Assembly (NCBI GenBank): GCA_002402085.1
Contig: NVVB01000044.1
Location: forward strand, 14,105-19,409
Length of the DNA: 5,305 bases
Origin: Gammaproteobacteria bacterium
GTDB taxonomy: Bacteria > Pseudomonadota > Gammaproteobacteria > Pseudomonadales > UBA3067
Direction of reading: 5' to 3'
Shown here: piece after piece, positions 1 to 4,970 of the stretch
How the letters are laid out: every line of letters starts with the position of its first letter
Numbering within the stretch: position 1 is the first letter of the stretch
The notes under the pieces: generated by a model
Told to the model about the DNA's origin: nothing
What the model saw: the letters and a program-made list of their open reading frames with translations, nothing else
Database searches by the model: none
Program-made: the position numbers and the translations under genes

Positions 1-1089
1 GTCGGCTACTTTGGCCAAAAAGCCAACCTTCAGATCTACCTGCAATCCCCAGGCATATTAATTACTTTTGCCATTTTCTTTGTTCTTTTGGCATTTTCAA
101 TGTTCGGGTTTTACGAACTTCGCCTCCCCTCTCGCCTTCAAAACCGACTCGACGCACTCAATCAAAAGCAACAAGGCGGCAAATACATCAGTGTTGCACT
201 GATGGGCATTCTATCCGCCTTAGTAGTCTCACCTTGTGTTTCAGCGCCTTTAATTGGCGTGCTCACCTACATCAGCACCACCGGTGACGGGCTGTTTGGC
301 GGGATCAGCTTATTCACCTTGGCCCTGGGCATGGGCACACCCTTAATATTAATCGGGACAGGCGGTGGCAAGTTGCTGCCCAAAGCCGGCGCCTGGATGG
401 AGCAGGTCAAAGCCTTTTTCGGTTTATTGCTCATTGGCGTGGCCCTGTGGCTATTAGAGCGCATCCTTCCGGGCTCACTGACATTATTCCTATGGGGCGC
501 ATTATTATTAATCGGCGGCATCTACTTAGGCGCGTTCAGCGCGACGGAGCCGGGCTGGGGTCGCACCAAACAAGGGCTTTGCATACTCGCACTAGTCTAC
601 GGCGTCATCCTTATTATTGGCGCTGCCAGTGGCCAAGAAGATCCGCTAAAACCGCTTAACTTCGCAATACAATCCCCGACTTCAGGTGGCAGTAATGCAC
701 CCGCCAACACGCACGCGTATATCAACGTAAGCAATTTACAAGAACTGGACCAGCAATTGGCCTTGGCCAAAGCCAACGGCGAATACGTCATGCTGGATTA
801 TTACGCGGACTGGTGTATTTCCTGCAAAGTGTTCGAACGACAAGTGTTTGCCAACCCAAAAGTCCAAGACAAACTAAAGGCCACGCGCTTGCTGCAAGCT
901 GACCTCACAGACCTAACCCCGGAGGGGCAGCAGTTGCTTCAGCACTTTAATTTATTTGGCCTGCCTGCGATTTTATTCTTTGGCCCCAACGGTGATGAAC
1001 TCATCGACGCAAGGATTCAAGGAGAAATGCACGTCGAGCAATTTTTAACGCATTTACAATCCAAAGTATTCACCACCGCCAGCCACTAA
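1..1089 (+). CDS. dsbD: Thiol:disulfide interchange protein DsbD, C-terminal part (5' end outside window)
   Basis: DsbD carries electrons from cytoplasmic thioredoxin across the inner membrane to periplasmic partners such as DsbC and DsbG. The reading frame is open from base 1, so the gene starts upstream; the missing part is the periplasmic alpha domain and the first membrane helices. The 362 visible residues hold about six hydrophobic segments (roughly residues 18-40, 66-90, 98-120, 138-155, 158-178, 191-209). The second includes the SPC motif with Cys79 (nt 235-237), matching the second membrane redox cysteine of E. coli DsbD. After a Ser/Asn/Pro-rich linker comes the periplasmic thioredoxin-like gamma domain (about 239-362), with WCISCK (Cys272 and Cys275; E. 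coli has CVACK) and the cis-proline segment GLPAILFF. Motifs FGFYELRLPS and LLPKAGAWMEQVK are also typical. All redox cysteines expected in this portion are present. It precedes aroQ by 125 nt. The family call is very secure. Confidence 0.96.
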   Translation, partial: VGYFGQKANLQIYLQSPGILITFAIFFVLLAFSMFGFYELRLPSRLQNRLDALNQKQQGGKYISVALMGILSALVVSPCVSAPLIGVLTYISTTGDGLFGGISLFTLALGMGTPLILIGTGGGKLLPKAGAWMEQVKAFFGLLLIGVALWLLERILPGSLTLFLWGALLLIGGIYLGAFSATEPGWGRTKQGLCILALVYGVILIIGAASGQEDPLKPLNFAIQSPTSGGSNAPANTHAYINVSNLQELDQQLALAKANGEYVMLDYYADWCISCKVFERQVFANPKVQDKLKATRLLQADLTDLTPEGQQLLQHFNLFGLPAILFFGPNGDELIDARIQGEMHVEQFLTHLQSKVFTTASH

Positions 1090-1146
1090 ACTCGCGCCCA
1101 CATGCACTGACCTTTCGCGCGGACCTAACACGCACCCGAGATTAAA

Positions 1147-1169
1147 CGCCCTCGCTTAAAGCCAGGGCG
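1147..1169. repeat. Imperfect dyad between dsbD and aroQ
   Basis: A perfect 6-bp inverted repeat, CGCCCT (1147-1152) and AGGGCG (1164-1169), encloses a C-C mismatch, a 3-bp GCT/AGC inner stem and a TAA triloop. No T-run follows, so it does not look like an intrinsic terminator. It overlaps the -35 region of the candidate aroQ promoter. It could be an operator, a 3' end-stabilising hairpin for dsbD mRNA, or chance. Confidence 0.45.
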
Positions 1170-1184
1170 CAAATAAGGTATAGT
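1156..1184 (+). promoter_or_regulatory. Candidate sigma70 promoter for aroQ (-prmA)
   Basis: The -10 box TATAGT (1179-1184) matches the consensus at five of six positions. Seventeen bases upstream lies a weak -35 box, TTAAAG (1156-1161), with three of six matches, inside the dyad at 1147-1169. Transcription would begin near 1190, giving a leader of about 25 nt before the aroQ ATG. The poor -35 box suggests modest strength or dependence on an activator. Confidence 0.45.
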
Positions 1185-1202
1185 GCGGACACTTTAATTG
1201 AT

Positions 1203-1207
1203 AAGGA
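1203..1207 (+). promoter_or_regulatory. Ribosome binding site that sets the aroQ start
   Basis: AAGGA lies seven bases before the ATG at 1215, an ideal spacing. An in-frame TTG at 1209 would be only one base from this site, so translation should start at 1215. The resulting N-terminus, [13 protein letters not shown], fits the family. Confidence 0.8.
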
Positions 1208-1214
1208 TTTGGCA

Positions 1215-1667
1215 ATGGCGACGATATTGGTGCTCAACGGACCCAATCTAAATCTTCTCGGTACGCGAGAACCGGGGCATTACGGCAAAGATACCTTAGA
1301 GACTATTAATCAACGCTTGGTTGAACAAGCCACGCAAGCAGGCCACCAGCTCGACACACTGCAAAGCAATGCCGAGCATGTATTAATCGATAAAATTCAC
1401 GCTGCGGGCCAGTCCGGCGTCAGCATGATTATTATTAATCCGGCCGCCTTTACTCATACCAGCGTTGCCATTCGCGATGCCATTCTCGGGGTTAGCATTC
1501 CGTTTTACGAAGTGCACTTATCCAACACCCATGCTCGCGAGCACTTTCGACATCACTCGTATTTCTCTGACATTGCCCTCGGGGTCATTACTGGTTTCGG
1601 AGCCCAAGGTTACGAGTTTGCCTTACAAGCGGCGATCAAACACCTGGCCGCCACTCCTGAGTCATAG
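1215..1667 (+). CDS. aroQ: Type II 3-dehydroquinate dehydratase
   Basis: This cytoplasmic dodecameric enzyme converts 3-dehydroquinate to 3-dehydroshikimate, the third step of the shikimate pathway to aromatic amino acids. The product is 150 residues, the normal length for the family. Diagnostic segments are all present: [14 protein letters not shown] with Arg18, catalytic Tyr23 in the flexible lid, SNAEH at 51-55, Asn75 in [10 protein letters not shown] with His81, catalytic His101 in [11 protein letters not shown], and Arg112 in FRHHS. The flexible lid and active site therefore look intact. The ATG at 1215 is preferred over an in-frame TTG at 1209 because of the Shine-Dalgarno spacing. In Pseudomonas-like relatives the next genes are accB and accC; here a 98-nt repeat-bearing spacer leads straight to prmA. 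It may be driven by its own promoter just upstream. Identity is certain at family level. Confidence 0.97.
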   Translation: MATILVLNGPNLNLLGTREPGHYGKDTLETINQRLVEQATQAGHQLDTLQSNAEHVLIDKIHAAGQSGVSMIIINPAAFTHTSVAIRDAILGVSIPFYEVHLSNTHAREHFRHHSYFSDIALGVITGFGAQGYEFALQAAIKHLAATPES

Positions 1668-1673
1668 CTCCCC

Positions 1674-1723
1674 CTGATACAGTAACGCCAATACAGCACT
1701 GCCAATACAGGGCTCTGATACAG
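1674..1723 (+). repeat. Degenerate 14-nt tandem repeat around ATACAG
   Basis: ATACAG occurs four times, at 1677, 1691, 1705 and 1718, with spacings of 14, 14 and 13. The outer two copies share CTGATACAG (1674-1682, 1715-1723) and the inner two share GCCAATACAG (1687-1696, 1701-1710). A fifth ATACAG occurs at 1775, within the first codons of prmA. Nothing is encoded in frame. It fits a short slipped-strand expansion in the spacer where accBC would be expected. Confidence 0.6.
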
Positions 1724-1729
1724 CGCCCT
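1709..1729 (+). repeat. Hairpin between aroQ and prmA
   Basis: AGGGC (1709-1713) pairs with GCCCT (1725-1729). After one T-C mismatch, CTG/CAG closes on an ATA triloop. There is no following T-run, so it is not a standard intrinsic terminator. It could stabilise or process an aroQ-prmA message. It overlaps the last tandem-repeat units. Confidence 0.45.
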
Positions 1730-1765
1730 CATCTCAAGTCCCAACGCCCCAAAGAGCACCGCTTT

Positions 1766-2662
1766 ATGTCCTGGATACAGTTTATAATTGAAACTCAAGC
1801 GTCAGAAATAGAGGCCACCGAAAACCTTTTAGAAGACTTAGGCTCGCTCGCTATCACGCTAGAAGACAATGCTGACACGCCGCTGTTCGAACCGCCGTTA
1901 GGGACTACGCCGCTTTGGCAGGATACGCGAGTCATTGGCTTATTTGACCAACAGTGCGATACCCAGCTGATTCAAAACGCGCTCAGACAAAAATTTGGCC
2001 AACAAACACCCATCCGTTTTGAAATACTCGAAGATAAAAACTGGCAAACCGAATGGATGAAACATTACCAGCCCATCCAAATGGGCCAGCGGCTTTGGGT
2101 TTGCCCCGAATGGCAAACCCCGCCTGAACCAGACGCTGTCAATTTAATGCTGAACCCTGGTTTGGCGTTTGGCACGGGCACGCACCCGACCACGGCCCTG
2201 TGCTTAAAGTGGCTAGACCAAGCCTCGCTGGCGCAAAAAACCGTAGTCGATTTCGGCTGCGGATCAGGCATTCTTGGTATTGCCGCGCAACTATTAGGCT
2301 GCGCACAAGTCTATGCGGTCGATAACGACCCTCAGGCCCTTATTTCCAGTCGCGAAAATGCCACACTCAACCATGTCGAAGGCAAAATACAGGTTTTTAG
2401 CCCCGAACAGGTGCAGGCATTACACGATAAAGAGCACTTTCAGGCCGATGTGATGGTCGCGAACATCCTCGCCAACCCCTTAATTTCCCTAGCACCAATG
2501 CTCGCAAGCATGACCAAAGCGGGTGGCGATATTATTTTGTCAGGCATCCTTGAGCAGCAGGCTGACTTAGTGATTGAAGCCTACCGTGCTTACTTCGACG
2601 ATTTTGAAGTCAAAGCAGAGGGAGAATGGCGCCTAATTCACGCGCGAAGAACTCAGTCATAA
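1766..2662 (+). CDS. prmA: Ribosomal protein L11 methyltransferase
   Basis: PrmA is an S-adenosylmethionine-dependent methyltransferase that trimethylates several amino groups of ribosomal protein L11. The 298-residue product is close to the usual length of about 293. Residues 1-60 form the substrate-recognition domain, with family-typical FEPPLGTTPLW at 41-51. EDKNWQTEWMKHYQPI (89-104) leads into the linker. The class I methyltransferase domain shows NPGLAFGTGTHPTT (130-143), the glycine-rich SAM loop VVDFGCGSGILGIA (160-173), the acidic ribose-binding segment AVDNDP (184-189) and the catalytic-type motif VANILANPL (231-239). The ATG at 1766 gives MSWIQFIIET, aligning well with known PrmA N-termini. 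The Shine-Dalgarno is weak (AGAG at about 1753-1756). No clear separate promoter was found, so transcription from aroQ is likely. The usual upstream neighbours accB and accC are missing. Confidence 0.97.
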   Translation: MSWIQFIIETQASEIEATENLLEDLGSLAITLEDNADTPLFEPPLGTTPLWQDTRVIGLFDQQCDTQLIQNALRQKFGQQTPIRFEILEDKNWQTEWMKHYQPIQMGQRLWVCPEWQTPPEPDAVNLMLNPGLAFGTGTHPTTALCLKWLDQASLAQKTVVDFGCGSGILGIAAQLLGCAQVYAVDNDPQALISSRENATLNHVEGKIQVFSPEQVQALHDKEHFQADVMVANILANPLISLAPMLASMTKAGGDIILSGILEQQADLVIEAYRAYFDDFEVKAEGEWRLIHARRTQS

Positions 2663-2744
2663 AACAGGCCGTAGCATTAACGCGATTAAAAAGAAGTAAA
2701 AAAATCGCCCGACTACGTCATTCAACCATATACTCTTTAAAGTC

Positions 2745-2784
2745 TCGCTGGCAGCCTCCCAGGGCAGTTGACAAGAGCCAGCGA
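2745..2784. repeat. 8-bp perfect inverted repeat downstream of prmA
   Basis: TCGCTGGC (2745-2752) and GCCAGCGA (2777-2784) are exact reverse complements separated by 24 nt. The loop can form a further short stem, GCCT with GGGC (2754-2757, 2762-2765). Neither strand has a T-run at the end, so it is not a standard terminator. It may end or protect the prmA message, or belong to a small RNA. Confidence 0.5.
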
Positions 2785-2795
2785 TAACGGATAAA
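2768..2795 (+). promoter_or_regulatory. Candidate promoter in the prmA-DUF3426 gap
   Basis: TTGACA (2768-2773) is a perfect -35 box. Sixteen bases on is GATAAA (2790-2795), a -10 box with four of six matches that lacks the important final T. Transcription would begin near 2802 and run about 170 nt to the terminator at 2935-2974, or on into the DUF3426 gene. Moderate to low support because of the -10 box. Confidence 0.3.
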
Positions 2796-2911
2796 ACCTT
2801 GCAGGCAACAGGCAAGTAATAAAACACTAACAATTAGCATTACGACACAGGCTTTCGGCTCGATCTGCAATATGCTGAGCAGGTTAGGTTGAAATTCGAG
2901 CAAAACAATTC

Positions 2912-2942
2912 ATTCGCCGGAACCAGGTAGTATCTAGCGAAT
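2912..2942 (+). promoter_or_regulatory. Possible antiterminator pairing
   Basis: ATTCGC (2912-2917) is the exact complement of GCGAAT (2937-2942), which lies in the 5' arm of the terminator at 2935-2974. Formation of this 6-bp stem would prevent the terminator stem. The pairing is seen directly; a regulatory role is inferred, and six base pairs can arise by chance. Confidence 0.3.
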
Positions 2943-2974
2943 CGAGGCATTGACCGCTTGTGATCGCTATTTTT
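2935..2974 (+). terminator. Intrinsic terminator upstream of the DUF3426 gene
   Basis: TAGCGA-TC (2935-2943, one bulged A at 2941) pairs with GATCGCTA (2962-2969). The stem can be extended inward by AGGC with GCTT (2945-2948, 2956-2959, one G-T pair). Five Ts (2970-2974) follow directly, then ATCATT. This is the only stem in the window followed by a proper T-run. It would end prmA read-through, a short RNA starting near 2802, or conditionally the DUF3426 leader. Confidence 0.55.
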
Positions 2975-2979
2975 ATCAT
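2950..2979 (+). promoter_or_regulatory. Candidate sigma70 promoter for the DUF3426 gene
   Basis: TTGACC (2950-2955) and TATCAT (2974-2979) each match the consensus at five of six positions, with an 18-nt spacer. Transcription would start near 2986, giving a leader of about 120 nt. The -35 box sits in the loop of the terminator at 2935-2974, so one element could be fortuitous, or the terminator could insulate this promoter from upstream transcription. Confidence 0.4.
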
Positions 2980-3108
2980 TACAGAAATACCGCGAACTGT
3001 GATTTGTTGATCAGGTTCCTAGTCCACTTTAGGGCGCGATTTTATTAACACGACTCGGCCTAGGGCCATAACCCCCAAGGCAACATTAAACTAACGTCTA
3101 ACTCACTA

Positions 3109-4494
3109 ATGAATACGATTTGTCCCGATTGTAACGCCAGCTTTAACGTCACTGAACAACAGCTATCCATCGCCAGCGGCAAAGTCCGCTGCGGCTCGTG
3201 CCTGCATATTTTTAATGCCATCGAACACATTGACGAAGAAATTGTTCCACCGGTACTCACCTCAGACAAGCAATCCTCTGAGGGAAAAATCAAAAACATT
3301 TCTGCCGAAGAAGACGAAGCCTGGGCACTCAAACTGATTGGAGACCCAGAACCCGAACCTGACGACCCGGACTTAGAACAAGGCAGCCCTATCCTTGGAC
3401 AAGGCGAACCCCAGCAAGCTAATACGTCTCGTTCAGCCAACGTATCATCACAACCTGCGTCCAACGCCATACAAACCGAGCTGACAACGGCGCCCGCCCC
3501 TAACTCCGGGCCTAGCAACCTGGGTTCAGAAGACTTCAGCGACGGTTTCGACGCGCTGCAAGATTTTGACGAAGACACCCCCATTAACTTTTTCGGTTCC
3601 AAGGAAGACGCAGCATTATTGGCTGGAGACGAAGCCAGCACGGATCATTGGGCCGAAGAGATGCTCAAAGAGCTGGAACAAGAGCCAGACCCTGAAACAA
3701 CGTCCTCAGAAGCCAATATTACAGGCGCCTTAGACGAACTAGGGTTCAGCTCTAAATCCGACCCAATCTCATTCAACGAAACCGAGTTTTCTTTCAGCGG
3801 TAACTCGCTATCAGAAGAGCCTCTCACCGAAGACCCCATGTCAGACGACCCGCTGGGCTTAGGAAGTCTTGAGAATGATGTTGAGTACGAACACGAGTTC
3901 GAGCAGGAACAACTCAACGAAGGTTTTATCGACCCTCAAATCCTGATTTCCAATCTCAGCATAGACCCTTTGGAAATGTCACTCGAAAAAGGCCGAGACC
4001 GACATTTCAAAAGAACCGCCACCCACCTTTTATCCGTGTTATTGGCGACAACGTTATTGGCCGGGCAATACGCCTACTTTCAATTTGACCGGTTGGCTCG
4101 AACAGAACAGCTTCGCCCCTACTACGCTCAACTGTGCGCGACCATCCAATGTCAGCTCCCCACCCTACAAGACACCAAACAAATCCGCGGCTCGAACTTG
4201 ATTATTCGATCCCACCCCAGCTACCTCAATGCCTTAGTGGTCGATGCCATCATCTCTAACCGAGCCGCCTACCCTCAGAGTTTCCCCAGCTTAGAGCTGA
4301 CATTTTCTGACATCAATGATGTCATTGTTGCCACGCGAGTCTTCACACCCGTCGAATACTTAAAAGGCGAGCTGCTCAATTTAGCCGCCATGCCTGCTCG
4401 CGCTCCGATTCATATTACCCTGGAGATCATCGACCCAGGCGCGACGGCGGTCAACTATGCCTTGCAATTCCACCCGTTTTCCCCTTCAAGCTAG
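3109..4494 (+). CDS. Zinc-ribbon and DUF3426 domain membrane protein of unknown function
   Basis: The 461-residue product has three parts. Residues 1-37 form an MJ0042-type zinc ribbon with CPDC (Cys5, Cys8) and CGSC (Cys28, Cys31), ending in the usual HIFNA. Residues about 41-290 are a long, strongly acidic, low-complexity linker rich in Asp, Glu, Ser and Pro, with an EEPL/EDPM/DDPL mini-repeat at 236-249. One membrane helix spans about 304-325, after the basic stretch KGRDRHFKR. The rest (about 326-461) matches the DUF3426 C-terminal domain. By the positive-inside rule the zinc ribbon and linker should be cytoplasmic and the C-terminus periplasmic. Proteins of this kind sit between prmA and dusB-fis in many Gammaproteobacteria; their function is unknown to me. 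The start at 3109 is the only ATG that includes the first CxxC, since an in-frame stop lies at 3061-3063. No Shine-Dalgarno sequence precedes it. Confidence 0.9.
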   Translation: MNTICPDCNASFNVTEQQLSIASGKVRCGSCLHIFNAIEHIDEEIVPPVLTSDKQSSEGKIKNISAEEDEAWALKLIGDPEPEPDDPDLEQGSPILGQGEPQQANTSRSANVSSQPASNAIQTELTTAPAPNSGPSNLGSEDFSDGFDALQDFDEDTPINFFGSKEDAALLAGDEASTDHWAEEMLKELEQEPDPETTSSEANITGALDELGFSSKSDPISFNETEFSFSGNSLSEEPLTEDPMSDDPLGLGSLENDVEYEHEFEQEQLNEGFIDPQILISNLSIDPLEMSLEKGRDRHFKRTATHLLSVLLATTLLAGQYAYFQFDRLARTEQLRPYYAQLCATIQCQLPTLQDTKQIRGSNLIIRSHPSYLNALVVDAIISNRAAYPQSFPSLELTFSDINDVIVATRVFTPVEYLKGELLNLAAMPARAPIHITLEIIDPGATAVNYALQFHPFSPSS

Positions 4495-4565
4495 AGCCCT
4501 CCGGCCGCTACACGGACCAACACTTCACTCGGAGTGGTTCACTCGTCTATTGACCCTCGATTGAG

Positions 4566-4595
4566 ATGTCACCACTCACCTCTATGGCGTACAAT
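4566..4595 (+). promoter_or_regulatory. Weak candidate distal promoter upstream of dusB
   Basis: TACAAT (4590-4595) matches the -10 consensus at five of six positions. ATGTCA (4566-4571), 18 nt upstream, matches the -35 box at four of six. If used, it starts RNA near 4602, just before the alternative hairpins at 4610-4650, with a leader of about 370 nt to dusB. Confidence 0.25.
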
Positions 4596-4609
4596 TAGGC
4601 CTGAATTAA

Positions 4610-4650
4610 AGCCGACATGATGTGTTGCTACGACATTCTCAGTGTCGGCT
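4610..4650 (+). repeat. 8-bp dyad with a competing inner hairpin
   Basis: AGCCGACA (4610-4617) and TGTCGGCT (4643-4650) are perfect reverse complements 25 nt apart. The same 3' arm can pair instead with CGACA (4631-4635), giving a 5-bp stem with a 7-nt loop. The two structures exclude each other. No T-run follows, so transcription termination is not indicated. Confidence 0.45.
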
Positions 4651-4718
4651 CGACTCATACTCCTGCCGCGCAGATTGCCAATAGCCAATCACCCTGAAGG
4701 AATCCACGCCAGTAGAAA

Positions 4719-4744
4719 ATGCAACGCCTGCATACACACGGCGT
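4719..4744 (+). repeat. Two overlapping alternative hairpins
   Basis: ATGCA (4719-4723) pairs with TGCAT (4729-4733) around the loop ACGCC. That loop (4724-4728) is itself complementary to GGCGT (4740-4744), so the two stems compete. Stems are only 5 bp each and could be chance. Confidence 0.3.
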
Positions 4745-4819
4745 AACACACCACTTACTCAACGATAAAGCGACAGAACTTTTAAAATGAAAGTTTAAAA
4801 TTATTTGATATCGTTTTAG

Positions 4820-4832
4820 TATCAACCAGTTA
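4820..4832 (+). promoter_or_regulatory. IHF binding site upstream of dusB
   Basis: TATCAACCAGTTA matches the IHF consensus WATCAANNNNTTR at every defined position. The bases on its left (4777-4819) are very A/T-rich, as strong IHF sites require on that side. It lies about 80 nt upstream of the likely start point of the proximal dusB promoter. In E. coli, IHF stimulates the dusB-fis promoter from an upstream site, so this location makes functional sense. Binding is inferred. Confidence 0.6.
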
Positions 4833-4869
4833 AGATACTTAAACTCAAATATTATTTTCACCAATGGAC

Positions 4870-4898
4870 TTTAATGCGACCATTTAAGCGGCTATGAT
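4870..4898 (+). promoter_or_regulatory. Candidate proximal promoter for dusB
   Basis: TATGAT (4893-4898) matches the -10 consensus at five of six positions. The -35 position, TTTAAT (4870-4875, 17-nt spacer), matches only three of six. RNA would start near 4905, leaving a leader of about 65 nt. A poor -35 box with an upstream IHF site suggests an activator-dependent promoter. Confidence 0.45.
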
Positions 4899-4970
4899 AG
4901 CCTCAGTGTCCGCTCGCTCTAACGCATAGGAAGACCTTGGTTTTGAAGCTTGCTACTCAAGGGCATTAAC

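Larger units (their letters stand above)
2663..3108. other. 446-nt non-coding region between prmA and the DUF3426 gene
   Basis: No convincing gene lies here. It holds, left to right: a short inverted repeat GCGATT/AATCGC (2682-2687, 2703-2708) around an A-rich loop; an 8-bp dyad (2745-2784); a perfect TTGACA box (2768-2773); a direct tandem 7-mer CAGGCAA (2802-2808, 2809-2815); a terminator with a possible alternative pairing (2912-2974); a second promoter-like pair (2950-2979); and a small GGCC/GGCC dyad (3057-3067). A 61-codon minus-strand frame (2718-2903) starting at TTG would encode a hydrophobic helix, but support is weak. I see no tRNA and no rRNA. Confidence 0.7.
4495..4970. other. 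476-nt regulatory region upstream of dusB
   Basis: No gene is supported. The left half carries an odd palindrome CACTCGGAGTG (4526-4536) with a direct repeat of TTCACTCG (4524, 4538), a promoter-like pair (4566-4595) and two sets of alternative hairpins (4610-4650, 4719-4744). The right half has an A/T-rich tract (about 4777-4860) with dyads AACTTT/AAAGTT (4777-4795) and TTAAGATACTTAA (4830-4842), an IHF consensus match, and a -10 box close to dusB. No T-run terminator for the DUF3426 gene is visible. Confidence 0.7.

Noticed and set aside
88..90. Start codon for dsbD at position 88
   Set aside because: The codon is TTG in the middle of a membrane helix and the frame is open to base 1, with DsbD-like residues before it; the gene is simply cut by the window edge.
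1674..1723. CRISPR-like array
   Set aside because: The units are only 14 nt with a 6-nt conserved core and no unique spacers of CRISPR size.
1783..1788. Perfect TATAAT just inside prmA
   Set aside because: It lies after the prmA start codon, has no -35 box at the right distance, and falls in well-conserved prmA coding sequence.
1610..1798. 62-codon minus-strand frame across the aroQ-prmA spacer
   Set aside because: Mostly covers the 3' end of aroQ, the tandem repeat and the prmA start; no plausible domain.
2682..2708. GCGATT/AATCGC inverted repeat as the prmA terminator
   Set aside because: The stem is weak, the 15-nt loop is A-rich, and no T-run follows on the + strand.
2999..3014. CRP-like half-site TGTGA
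   Set aside because: The second half, GATCA, matches TCACA at only two of five positions.
3060..3641. 193-codon minus-strand open frame opposite the DUF3426 gene
   Set aside because: It is Ser/Leu-rich and mirrors the Glu/Asp/Ser-rich codons of the sense linker; the same antisense frame continues at 3645-3917 after one stop. No recognisable domain. It is a shadow of the acidic low-complexity region.
3645..3917. 90-codon minus-strand frame, Ser-rich with CSCSNSCS-like repeats
   Set aside because: Direct antisense image of the Glu-rich linker codons, with no independent start signals or known family.
4655..4864. 69-codon minus-strand frame starting at TTG
   Set aside because: Its N-terminal half is the translation of the A/T-rich IHF region; composition is Phe/Ile/Lys-biased at first and Cys/Arg-rich later, with no Shine-Dalgarno or family.
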